From the NCBI GenBank assembly GCA_013823325.1, contig PNLY01000013.1, positions 1 through 64,000 of the forward strand: a stretch of 64,000 nt of DNA. The letters are read 5' to 3'. The position numbers and the translations under genes are program-made. Shown piece after piece: positions 52,272-59,940 of this stretch. The notes below the pieces were generated by a model. The model was not told the origin of the DNA. It saw only the letters and a program-made list of their open reading frames with translations, and ran no database searches. The stretch's first letter is position 1. Each line of letters begins with the position of its first letter. Origin of the DNA: Methylobacterium sp. (GTDB lineage: Bacteria; Pseudomonadota; Alphaproteobacteria; Rhizobiales; Beijerinckiaceae).

Positions 52272-53894
52272 ATGCAGCCGCGACAGCCGACCAAGCCCCT
52301 GATCGACCGCCGCACCTTGCTTGCGGGAGCCGCCGGCACGGCTGCCCTCGCCGCGGCGGGCTTCTCCGGCCCGGCCCTGGCGCAGCAGGGGTTGAAGCTC
52401 GGCACGGCCGAGGCCTTCTCCTTCGAGGGGCTGAAGGCGCGCGCCCGCGATCTCGCCGGCAAGCCCTATGAGCCGCCGCCGAATCCCAAGCCCGACGTGC
52501 TCGAGACCATCGACTACGATGCCCATGGCAAGATCAAGTTCAAGCCGGAGCTGGCGCTCTGGGCCAATGGCCCGTCGCCCTGGCCGGTGACCTTTTTCCA
52601 TCTCGGCCGCTACTTCCAGAAGCCGGTGCGCATGTTCGTGCTCGACGACGGCAAGGCGCGCGAGATCGTCTACGATGAAAGCTATTTCGAGATGCCGGCC
52701 GATTCCCCGGCAAAGCAGTTGCCGCCGGGCGCAGGCTTTGCCGGCTTCCGCTTCCAGGAGAGCCGCTCCGGCCATCCCGGCCGCAAGGGCGAGAAGCTCG
52801 ACTGGCAGAAGAACGACTGGGTCGCCTTCCTCGGCGCCTCCTATTTCCGGGCGATCGGCGAGCTCTACCAGTACGGACTCTCGGCCCGCGGCCTCGCCGT
52901 CAACCCCGCCGTCGCCGACCAGCCGGAGGAGTTCCCCGACTTCACCCATGTCTGGCTGGAGACGCCGGGCGAGGCGGCCGAGCATGTCGTCGTCTACGCC
53001 CTGCTCTCGGGGCCGAGCGTCGCCGGCGCCTTCCGCTTCCGCATGCATCGCGGCAAGGGCGTCGACATGGAGATCGAGAAGGAGCTCCACCTACGCAAGG
53101 ATGTCGCCCGCCTCGGCATCGCGCCGCTGACCTCGATGTACTGGTATTCCGAGACCGGCAAAGCGACCATGGTCGACTGGCGGCCGGAGGTGCATGATTC
53201 CGACGGGCTCGCGCTCTGGACCGGCAGCGGCGAGCGGGCCTGGCGCCCGCTCAACAATCCCCGCCGCACGGTCGCCTCGTCCTTCGTCGACGAGAACCCG
53301 CGCGGCTTCGGCCTGATGCAGCGCGACCGTGCCTTCGACCACTATATGGACGGCGTCTACTATGAGCGCCGGCCAAGCCTCTGGATCGAGACGCTCGGTC
53401 AATGGGGCAAGGGCGCAGTCCAGCTGATCGAGATCCCGACCGACGACGAGATCCACGACAACATCGTCGCGATGTGGGTGCCCGAGGCGCCGGCCAAGGC
53501 CGGCAACTCCTATAATTTCCGCTATCGCCTGCATTGGCTGGCGGATGAGCCGTTCCCGCCGGCGCTGGGCCGCGTCGTCGCGACGAGGCTCGGCAATGGC
53601 GGCCAGCCCGGCACGGTCCGGCCGAAGGGCGTGCGCAAGTTCATGCTCGAGTTCCGGGGGCCGGCGCTCGAGGACATCCCGTTCGGGGTCAAGCCCGAGG
53701 TCGTGCTCTCGGCCTCGCGCGGCACGTTCTCCTACATTTTCGCCGAGGCGGTGCCGAACGATGTCCCTGGCCATTGGCGGGCGCAGTTCGACCTCACCGT
53801 CGATGGCACCGACCCGGTCGAGATGCGCTGCTTCCTGCGCGGCGGCGACAAGGTGTTGACCGAGACCTGGCTCTACCAGTACTGGCCGGGCTGA
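52272..53894 (+). CDS. Periplasmic glucan biosynthesis protein, OpgG/OpgD (MdoG/MdoD) family
   Basis: The 540-residue protein carries a Tat-like leader (DRRTLLAGA at 12-20, ending PALAQQ), then the MdoG domain with FSFEGLKARARDLAGKPYEPP, LGASYFRAIGELYQYGLSARGLAVN and the C-terminal YNFRYRLHWLADEPF and WRAQFDL. A Tat leader is typical of OpgD, whereas OpgG uses Sec, so OpgD is a little more likely. Members act on beta-1,2-linked glucans in the periplasm during osmoregulated glucan synthesis. No opgH glucosyltransferase is adjacent, so the backbone enzyme must lie elsewhere, or the organism uses a cyclic glucan synthase. Confidence 0.87.
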   Translation: MQPRQPTKPLIDRRTLLAGAAGTAALAAAGFSGPALAQQGLKLGTAEAFSFEGLKARARDLAGKPYEPPPNPKPDVLETIDYDAHGKIKFKPELALWANGPSPWPVTFFHLGRYFQKPVRMFVLDDGKAREIVYDESYFEMPADSPAKQLPPGAGFAGFRFQESRSGHPGRKGEKLDWQKNDWVAFLGASYFRAIGELYQYGLSARGLAVNPAVADQPEEFPDFTHVWLETPGEAAEHVVVYALLSGPSVAGAFRFRMHRGKGVDMEIEKELHLRKDVARLGIAPLTSMYWYSETGKATMVDWRPEVHDSDGLALWTGSGERAWRPLNNPRRTVASSFVDENPRGFGLMQRDRAFDHYMDGVYYERRPSLWIETLGQWGKGAVQLIEIPTDDEIHDNIVAMWVPEAPAKAGNSYNFRYRLHWLADEPFPPALGRVVATRLGNGGQPGTVRPKGVRKFMLEFRGPALEDIPFGVKPEVVLSASRGTFSYIFAEAVPNDVPGHWRAQFDLTVDGTDPVEMRCFLRGGDKVLTETWLYQYWPG

Positions 53895-54046
53895 ACCCGC
53901 CTGGAAACTCTACTGCAGCGGCCATCCAGCGGCGCATTCTGCGCTTCCGGTGCTCACGGACCAATGTCCGCTGCGCTCCGGTTCTCGAAAACACCGCCAT
54001 CTGGCGCGCCGCAGCGAGTTTCGAGACGGGTTCCGGGCCGAGGTGC

Positions 54047-54310
54047 CTACCCCTCGATCTGGCGCTTCTGAGCCCGGTCGACCGAGACGAACAGGGTGTT
54101 GGCTGCGCCGGGCTCGATGCAGAACACGTCGAAGCTCGGTGCCTGCGGATCATCGGCTGGCATGTGCAGTGTCGCCGAGCCCCTGCGGCCGGCGAAGGCC
54201 ATGATCCGGAAGCTCAGCCCATCGGGCAGGCAGATCTCGATCGCATCGGCCTTGATCTCGGTCGCGACGCCATTGCGTATCGCTTTGAAGGTCACTCGCT
54301 CGGCGCTCAC
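54047..54310 (-). CDS. Small hypothetical protein
   Basis: The frame starting at GTG 54310 (GGGAGTAGG upstream) encodes 87 residues, starting MSAERVTFKAIRNGVATEIKADAIEICLPD and ending with a short basic tail. It has no signal or membrane segment and looks beta-rich. No family is recognised. Codon usage is like that of the neighbours and the ribosome site is good. A much longer same-frame reading upstream to 55261 runs antisense to the DUF2161 gene and is not believed. Confidence 0.55.
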   Translation of the reverse strand: MSAERVTFKAIRNGVATEIKADAIEICLPDGLSFRIMAFAGRRGSATLHMPADDPQAPSFDVFCIEPGAANTLFVSVDRAQKRQIEG

Positions 54311-54511
54311 CGACCTACTCCCGCCTGATTGCAATCGAAACAGACGATAACGCCGATACCGAGCGGGTGTGGCAAGCGCGATTGTGCCCAGCACAAACAG
54401 CGACCGGCCGTGCTTGTCGACTGAGTTGACGCAGGGCTCGTCCTCACCGCTGTTTTCCTCCCAGAAACCACTCGCGCGGCATAAGGAACGATCGACTGCC
54501 CAGGGTGCCGC

Positions 54512-55210
54512 ATGGAAACCTCGCTCTACCTCCCGGTCAAACGCTTCCTCGAGGGGCTGGGCTATACTGTGAAGGGCGAGATCGGGCATTGCGACCTCGT
54601 CGCGCTCCGGGACGACGATCCGGCCGTGGTGGTGATCGGCGAGCTGAAGCTGAGCTTCAACCTCGAACTCATCCTGCAGGGCGTCGACCGGATGAGTGTC
54701 GGCGACGAGATCTGGCTCGCCGCACAGCTCTCGGCCAGGGGCAAGGGACGCGAGGGCGACCCCAGATATCGCAATCTCTGTCGGCGGCTCGGCTTCGGGC
54801 TGCTTGGGGTCGGCAAAGCAGGTGAGGTCGAGGTCCTGGTCTCTCCGACTGCGCCGACGCCTCGGAAGGACCCGCGCCGGCGCTCGCGGCTGGTCGACGA
54901 GCACCGGCGGCGGCGCGGCGACCCCGCCGCGGGCGGAAGCACGCGCAAGCCGATCATGACCGCCTACCGCCAACAGGCGCTGGCCTGCGCCGCCGCCATG
55001 GCGACCGCGCCGCAGCGGCCGCGCGATCTCAAGCCGACCTGTCCCGATGCCCAGAAGATCCTGCATCGCAACGTCTATGGCTGGTTCGAGCGGTCCGAGC
55101 GCGGGGTCTATACGCTCACCGCGACAGGGCGCAGCGCCGTGGCGGCGTGGGGTCCGTCGCCGCTTTCCGGCACTGCGGAGCACGATCGGCCACCCGCGGC
55201 CTTGCGATAG
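54512..55210 (+). CDS. DUF2161 family PD-(D/E)XK-type protein
   Basis: The 232-residue protein matches DUF2161: METSLYLPVKRFLEGLGYTVKGEIGHCDLVAL, then VIGELKLSFNLELILQGVDR. The Asp in CDLVA and the Glu-x-Lys in GELKLS (about residues 28 and 48-50) form a PD-(D/E)XK nuclease-like core. The C-terminal third (DLKPTCPDAQKILHRNVYGWFERSERGVYTLT) looks like a winged-helix element. Family members are annotated as putative phosphodiesterases without shown function. A second, basic Arg-rich linker (about 125-150) could contact nucleic acid. It lies just upstream of the zinc-uptake genes but with its own promoter gap. Confidence 0.8.
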   Translation: METSLYLPVKRFLEGLGYTVKGEIGHCDLVALRDDDPAVVVIGELKLSFNLELILQGVDRMSVGDEIWLAAQLSARGKGREGDPRYRNLCRRLGFGLLGVGKAGEVEVLVSPTAPTPRKDPRRRSRLVDEHRRRRGDPAAGGSTRKPIMTAYRQQALACAAAMATAPQRPRDLKPTCPDAQKILHRNVYGWFERSERGVYTLTATGRSAVAAWGPSPLSGTAEHDRPPAALR

Positions 55211-55237
55211 GCTTGCACATAAGGGAATGACGGGCTG

Positions 55238-55274
55238 CTTGCCTTCAAATGACCGTAACATTATATCGTTCGGT
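55238..55274 (+). promoter_or_regulatory. Candidate promoter and Zur box of the znu microprotein/znuCB unit
   Basis: CTTGCC (55238-55243) and TTATAT (55261-55266) are spaced by 17 bp, close to the alphaproteobacterial CTTGAC-N17-CTATAT form. The predicted transcription start falls at about 55273-55275, at the ATG itself, so the transcript may be leaderless. An AT-rich imperfect palindrome with AACATTATATCGTT (about 55258-55271) covers the -10 region and is a plausible Zur site. Confidence 0.5.
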
Positions 55275-55421
55275 ATGGTTCATGATCACGCCCACCATCG
55301 CCAGCCGGCCGCCGAGGCTCCCGGGTGGTCGCTGCTGCGGCTGTCGGCCGGGCAAAGGCTCGGTCTGGCACTCGGGGTGATCCTGGTGCTGTGGGCGGCG
55401 ACCTTCGCCGTCATTGCGTGA
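55275..55421 (+). CDS. 48-residue His-containing membrane microprotein ahead of znuC
   Basis: The ATG at 55275 opens a 48-residue frame with an N-terminal His cluster (MVHDHAHHRQ) and a single C-terminal membrane span (LGLALGVILVLWAATFAVIA). Its stop overlaps the GTG start of znuC by the GTGA pattern. There is no ribosome site, but the promoter and start spacing fit a leaderless message. The context suggests a zinc-responsive membrane peptide, perhaps a ZnuBC partner or an upstream peptide coupling translation. I know no described family. Confidence 0.6.
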   Translation: MVHDHAHHRQPAAEAPGWSLLRLSAGQRLGLALGVILVLWAATFAVIA

Positions 55422-56164
55422 ACAAGAGTATCGCCCCCGTGCCAGCCATCCGCTTCAGCGACCTGACCCTCGGCTATGATCGCCACCCGGCGGTGCATCA
55501 TCTCTGCGGCGAGATCGCGCCCGGCAGCCTGACCGCGATCGTCGGGCCGAACGGTGCCGGCAAATCGACCCTGCTCAAGGCCATCGCCGGCGCGCTCTCG
55601 CCGCTCGACGGCACGGTGACGCTCGCCAGGGGCAAGCGGCTGGCCTATCTCCCGCAATCGGCCGAGCTCGACCGTTCCTTCCCGATCCATGTCTACGATC
55701 TCGTCGCCATGGGTCTGTGGGGCGCGGCCGGCATCTTCGGCAAGATCGGCTTAGGCCAGCGCAGCAAGATCGAGGCGGCGATCGCCGCAGTCGGGCTCAC
55801 CGGCTTCGAGAGCCGCAGCATCGGCACGCTCTCGGGCGGCCAGATGCAGCGCGCGCTGTTCGCCCGGCTCCTGCTGCAGGACGCCGACATCATCCTGCTC
55901 GACGAGCCCTTCACCGCGATCGATGCGCGCACCAGCGCCGATCTGCTGGCGCTGGTCCAGCGCTGGCATGGCGAGAACCGCACCGTCGTCGCCGTTCTGC
56001 ACGATATCGAAACGGTGAAGCGCGCCTTCCCGCAGACGTTGCTGCTGGCGCGCGAGGCGATCGCCTGGGGCGAGACCGGCGAGGTGCTGACGGCGAACAA
56101 CCTGCTCAAGGCGCGCCGCATGGTCGAGGCCTTCGACAGCCACGCCGCACCCTGCGCCGCCTGA
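55418..56164 (+). CDS. znuC: Zinc ABC transporter ATPase, ZnuC
   Basis: The 248-residue ATPase has Walker A VGPNGAGKSTL, Q-loop LPQSAELDRSFP (which includes the metal-transporter ISP-like spacing), signature LSGGQMQRALFAR, Walker B IILLDEPFTAID and His switch VLHDIETV. The GTG start at 55418 overlaps the microprotein stop; an alternative GTG lies at 55439. It energises Zn(II) uptake with ZnuB and ZnuA encoded next. Confidence 0.9.
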   Translation: MNKSIAPVPAIRFSDLTLGYDRHPAVHHLCGEIAPGSLTAIVGPNGAGKSTLLKAIAGALSPLDGTVTLARGKRLAYLPQSAELDRSFPIHVYDLVAMGLWGAAGIFGKIGLGQRSKIEAAIAAVGLTGFESRSIGTLSGGQMQRALFARLLLQDADIILLDEPFTAIDARTSADLLALVQRWHGENRTVVAVLHDIETVKRAFPQTLLLAREAIAWGETGEVLTANNLLKARRMVEAFDSHAAPCAA

Positions 56165-56190
56165 TCGCGACCCGACCCAAGACAAGGCCG

Positions 56191-57066
56191 ATGTTCCACG
56201 ACCTGCTGATCGGCCCCTTCGCCGAATTCGACTTCATGCGCCGGGCGCTGGTCGGCGTGATCGCGCTCTCGATCTCCGGTGCACCGGTCGGCGTCTTCCT
56301 GATGCTGCGGCGGATGAGCCTGACCGGCGACGCGATGGCGCATGCGATCCTGCCCGGCGCGGCGCTCGGCTACCTCGTCGCCGGCTTCTCGCTGCCCGCG
56401 ATGACCTTGGGTGGGCTCGTCGCGGGCTTCACCGTGGCGCTGGCGGCCGGCGCTGTGGCGCGCCTGACCGTGCTCAAGGAAGACGCCTCACTCGCCGCCT
56501 TCTACCTGATCTCGCTGGCGCTCGGCGTCACCCTGGTCTCGATGCGCGGCTCGGCGGTCGACCTCTTCCACGTTCTGTTCGGTAATGTGCTGGCGCTCGA
56601 CGACGACGTGCTGGTGCTGCTCTCCGGCGTCGCCAGCCTGACGCTCGGCGTGCTCGCGCTGGCCTATCGGCCGCTGGTGCTTGAATGCGTCGATCCCGGC
56701 TTCCTGCGCTCGGTCAGCCGCTCCGGCGGTGTCGTGCACCTGACCTTCCTCGGCCTTGTGGTCATCAATCTTGTCGCCGGTTTCCACGCGCTCGGCACGC
56801 TGCTCGCTGTCGGTCTGATGATGCTGCCGGCCGCCGCTGCCCGCTTCTGGACCGCCGACATCACCCGGCTTATCCTGCTGGCAAGCGGATTCGGCATGGC
56901 GTCCGGATATATCGGGCTCGTCGCTTCATACGCCGCCGGCAGCAATCTCCCGGCCGGACCGGCGATCATCCTTGCGGCCGGTGCGCTCTATCTCGGCTCG
57001 CTTCTGCTGGGCTCGCAGGGCGGGCTTGCGCGACGCCTCTTGCCGAGGGCCCATCTCCAGCGCTAG
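56191..57066 (+). CDS. znuB: Zinc ABC transporter permease, ZnuB
   Basis: The 291-residue membrane protein has seven to eight spans and the ABC-3 family pattern: PVGVFLMLRRMSLTGDAMAHAILPGAALGYL, LFHVLFGNVLALDDD and FHALGTLLAVGLMMLPAAAARF. These mark metal permeases. AAGG precedes the ATG, 26 bases after the znuC stop. znuB is followed by a second candidate Zur box before znuA. Confidence 0.9.
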   Translation: MFHDLLIGPFAEFDFMRRALVGVIALSISGAPVGVFLMLRRMSLTGDAMAHAILPGAALGYLVAGFSLPAMTLGGLVAGFTVALAAGAVARLTVLKEDASLAAFYLISLALGVTLVSMRGSAVDLFHVLFGNVLALDDDVLVLLSGVASLTLGVLALAYRPLVLECVDPGFLRSVSRSGGVVHLTFLGLVVINLVAGFHALGTLLAVGLMMLPAAAARFWTADITRLILLASGFGMASGYIGLVASYAAGSNLPAGPAIILAAGALYLGSLLLGSQGGLARRLLPRAHLQR

Positions 57067-57088
57067 TTATGTTATAGTGTTTCATATA
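57066..57088. promoter_or_regulatory. Candidate Zur box upstream of znuA
   Basis: GTTATGTTATA at 57066-57076, followed by a degenerate second arm ending CATATA, resembles the proteobacterial Zur half-site pattern TGTTATA. It lies in the 36-base gap between znuB and znuA, in AT-rich sequence that contrasts with the surrounding GC content. Confidence 0.5.
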
Positions 57089-57102
57089 GCGCGAGAGATG
57101 CC

Positions 57103-58029
57103 ATGCTGAACCGTCGCTCCGTCCTCCTCGGGCTTGCCGCCGGCGTCGCCCTGCCGCTGCCGGCATTCGCCCAGGAGAAGCTGCCCGTCGTCGCCAGCTT
57201 CTCGATCCTCGGCGATTTCGTGCGCGAGATCGGCGGCGACCGGGTCGCGGTGAGCACGCTGGTCGGGCCCGACGGCGATGCCCATGTCTATTCGCCGACC
57301 CCGGCCGACGCCAAGACGGTCGCGGGCGCGAAGCTCGTCGTTGTCAACGGGCTGAAATTCGAGGGTTGGCTGACGCGACTGATCAAGTCGTCGGGCACCA
57401 AGGCGACCGTGGCGACGGCGACCAAGGGCATCAAGCCGCTCGAGCTGGACGATGATCACGACCACGGTCATGGGCACGGTCATGGCCATGGCGGCGAAGA
57501 TCCCCATGCCTGGCAGAGCATCGCCAATGCCAAGATCTATGTCGGCAATATCCGCGACGCACTGATCGCGGCTGATCCTGCCGGCAAGGCGGTCTATGAG
57601 GCCAACGCAGCCGCTTATCAGACGAAGCTCGATGCGCTCGAAGCCGAGGTCAAGGCCGCGGTCGCGCGCATCCCCGTCGACCGGCGCAAGGCGATCACGT
57701 CGCACGATGCTTTCGGCTATTTCGTCAAGGCCTATGGCATCGCCTTCATTGCGCCGCAGGGCGTCTCGACCGAGGCCGAGGCTTCGGCCAAGGACGTCGC
57801 TCGCATCATTCGCCAGATCAAGGCGGAAAAGGTGCCGGCGGTCTTCCTCGAGAACATCACCAATCCGCGCCTGGCCGAGCAGATCGCCAGGGAGAGCGGC
57901 GCGAAGATCGGCGGACGGCTCTATTCGGATGCGCTTTCGGCAGCCGATGGTCCGGCCGGGACTTACATCGCGATGATGAAACACAATATAAGCCAGATCG
58001 AGAAGGCGCTCGTCGGCGGCCCGGCCTGA
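57103..58029 (+). CDS. znuA: Zinc ABC transporter substrate-binding protein, ZnuA
   Basis: The 308-residue protein opens with an RR-containing leader (MLNRRSVLLGLAAGVALPLPAFAQ), possibly Tat. Metal ligands are seen at His61 (GDAHVYSP), His135 (EDPHAW), His in TSHDAFGYF and Asp in LYSDALS. A His/Asp-rich loop (residues 117-130, DDDHDHGHGHGHGH) precedes the second ligand, the hallmark of zinc-type cluster A-I proteins. It captures periplasmic Zn(II) for ZnuBC. The candidate Zur box sits directly upstream. Confidence 0.94.
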   Translation: MLNRRSVLLGLAAGVALPLPAFAQEKLPVVASFSILGDFVREIGGDRVAVSTLVGPDGDAHVYSPTPADAKTVAGAKLVVVNGLKFEGWLTRLIKSSGTKATVATATKGIKPLELDDDHDHGHGHGHGHGGEDPHAWQSIANAKIYVGNIRDALIAADPAGKAVYEANAAAYQTKLDALEAEVKAAVARIPVDRRKAITSHDAFGYFVKAYGIAFIAPQGVSTEAEASAKDVARIIRQIKAEKVPAVFLENITNPRLAEQIARESGAKIGGRLYSDALSAADGPAGTYIAMMKHNISQIEKALVGGPA

Positions 58030-58072
58030 CCGGTCCGCGATCGCAGCAGCGTCGCCAACCAGGTCGTTTCCC

Positions 58073-59035
58073 ATGTCCGAGAAGATTCCCGTCACGGTGC
58101 TCACCGGCTATCTGGGCGCCGGCAAGACCACGCTCCTCAACCGCATCCTCACCGAGGATCACGGCAAGAAATTCGCCGTGATCGTCAACGAGTTCGGCGA
58201 GACCGGCATCGATGGCGACCTCGTCGTCGGCGCCGACGAGGAAGTGTTCGAGATGAACAATGGCTGCATCTGCTGCACGGTGCGCGGCGATCTCATCCGC
58301 ATCCTCGATGGCCTGATGAAGCGCAAGGGCAAGTTCGACGCGATCATCGTCGAGACCACCGGCCTCGCCGATCCCGCGCCGGTCGCACAGACCTTCTTCG
58401 TCGACCAGGATGTCGGCGACGCCACCAAGCTCGACGCGGTCGTGACCGTGACCGATGCCAAGTGGCTGAAGGACCGGCTCAAGGATGCGCCGGAAGCCAA
58501 GAACCAGATCGCCTTCGCCGACGTGATCATCCTGAACAAGACCGATCTTGTGACGCCGGAGGAACTCGCGGAGGTCGAGACGACGATCCGCGCGATCAAC
58601 CCTTACGCCAAGCTGCACAAGACGACGCGCTGCGACCTGCCGATCGCCGATCTGCTGGACCGCAACGCCTTCGATCTCGACCGCATCCTCGACATCGAGC
58701 CCGACTTCCTCGAGGCCGGCCACCATCACCATCACTCGGAGGACGTCCGCTCGATGTCCTTCACGATTCCCGGCGATGTCGATCCTGAGAAGTTCATGCC
58801 CTGGATCAACGACATCAGCCAGGCGCAGGGGCCGAACATCTTGCGCTCCAAGGGCATCCTCGCCTTCAAGGACGAACCGCGCCGCTTCGTATTCCAGGGC
58901 GTGCACATGATCCTGGACGGCGATCTGCAGCGCGACTGGAAGTCCGGCGAGAAGCGGGAATCGCGTCTCGTCTTCATCGGCCGCGATCTCGACGAGGCGG
59001 CGTTGCGCAAGGGGTTCATGGCCTGCGCGGCTTGA
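58073..59035 (+). CDS. COG0523 (CobW/ZigA-type) metallochaperone GTPase
   Basis: The 320-residue G3E GTPase has Walker A GYLGAGKTT (12-20), the zinc-binding CICC motif (Cys65, 67, 68) in NNGCICCTVRGD, Walker B-like IIVETTGLADP, the NKTD guanine motif, a His run (AGHHHHHSED) and a CobW C-terminal domain. Standing directly after znuA, it is most likely a zinc chaperone of the ZNG1/ZigA sort that supplies zinc to client enzymes under limitation, not a cobalamin enzyme. The gap is 43 bases, so it may share the znuA promoter. Confidence 0.92.
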   Translation: MSEKIPVTVLTGYLGAGKTTLLNRILTEDHGKKFAVIVNEFGETGIDGDLVVGADEEVFEMNNGCICCTVRGDLIRILDGLMKRKGKFDAIIVETTGLADPAPVAQTFFVDQDVGDATKLDAVVTVTDAKWLKDRLKDAPEAKNQIAFADVIILNKTDLVTPEELAEVETTIRAINPYAKLHKTTRCDLPIADLLDRNAFDLDRILDIEPDFLEAGHHHHHSEDVRSMSFTIPGDVDPEKFMPWINDISQAQGPNILRSKGILAFKDEPRRFVFQGVHMILDGDLQRDWKSGEKRESRLVFIGRDLDEAALRKGFMACAA

Positions 59036-59242
59036 GCGTCTGGGCAGTCCCGAGCAGGCCGAAGGCATAGGCCGGGCTCCGGCAGTACCAATGAAGTGCC
59101 CGGGGCGGGGCCCGGCTGGGGGACTGGCCGCTCGCCCCCGGTGTTCAGGATCCGTTCAAGTCGGCAGGCGCGGAATCGCGCCGTCCGACAGTCGGCCCGG
59201 AGTCTGCCGAATCCAATCATCCGGGCCAATTAGGGGTCCAGC

Positions 59243-59518
59243 ATGACCCTTTCGCGCGTCCTGTTACCCTTTGCTGCGTTGGCACTATTGAGCGGGCAGG
59301 TCTTTGCCCAGACCGCAGCGCAGCCGGCAGCCACCGCCAAACCGGCGTCTCCGGTTACGGCCCCGGCCGCCAAGCCGGCCTCACCGGCGGCGCAGCCGAC
59401 CAAGATGACCGCGGAAGCCAAGGCGGCGAAGTCGAAAGCCTGTTCGACCGAGGCCGACAAGCAAGGCCTCCATGGCAAGGCCCGCAAGACATTTCGCAGC
59501 GATTGCAAGCGGCGTTGA
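59243..59518 (+). CDS. PsiF-repeat exported protein
   Basis: The 91-residue protein has a signal peptide (PFAALALLSGQVFAQ), a low-complexity Ala/Pro/Lys linker (about 25-55) and one PsiF repeat: ACSTEADKQGLHGKARKTFRSDC, with its two conserved Cys. PsiF was first described as phosphate-starvation inducible in E. coli; its role is unknown. GC hairpins (GCGGCG ... CGCCGC) lie about 20-50 bases after the stop. Confidence 0.82.
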   Translation: MTLSRVLLPFAALALLSGQVFAQTAAQPAATAKPASPVTAPAAKPASPAAQPTKMTAEAKAAKSKACSTEADKQGLHGKARKTFRSDCKRR

Positions 59519-59940
59519 CCGTTTGAAACGCCTGTAGAGCGGCGGGCGAAGAGCGCTCGCTCGCGCCGCCTGCGCCTGGCAAGCGGTCGAGCCCGGGCCA
59601 GGTATCGCATGCTCGCGAACCGGCCCGGAGCTGCTGCGCCAGGGTGGGAGAAACCTGCCCCGAGGGAACGGAACGCTGCTCCAGTTTCTGGAGGGACCCC
59701 CGCATTTTCGTGCAATGTTCGCGTTGTATCGCGGCTGCGCAGCGGCATCGAGCCCGCCCAGCCCGTGCCTCGTGAGGTCCTGCTGTTCTGGCACGGCCCT
59801 TGCCAAGCACGTCGCCTGACGGGCCGAAGAGCTGCCTCATCGGCTTCCGCACTTCGCGTTCTTCGATGCGTCGGAGCGCCCTCGTTCCGGATGTCACCGG
59901 CCACGCGCACGGTCTTGCGCGGCACAGAGAAGGAGCCGGC
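59519..59940. other. 421-base gap without a recognisable gene
   Basis: Reading all frames gives only Arg/Pro/Ala-rich frames with no ribosome site, domain or conserved pattern. Near the left end is a GC-rich imperfect hairpin built around the palindrome GAGCGCTC, possibly the psiF terminator. The right end carries the AAGGAG ribosome site of the next gene. This is long for the window and could hold a 5'-UTR or an unrecognised RNA. Confidence 0.5.

Noticed and set aside
54047-55261. A long minus-strand frame that would extend the small hypothetical protein through the DUF2161 gene.
   Set aside because: Only the last 87 codons look protein-like; the upstream part is antisense to DUF2161. The short version from 54310 was kept.
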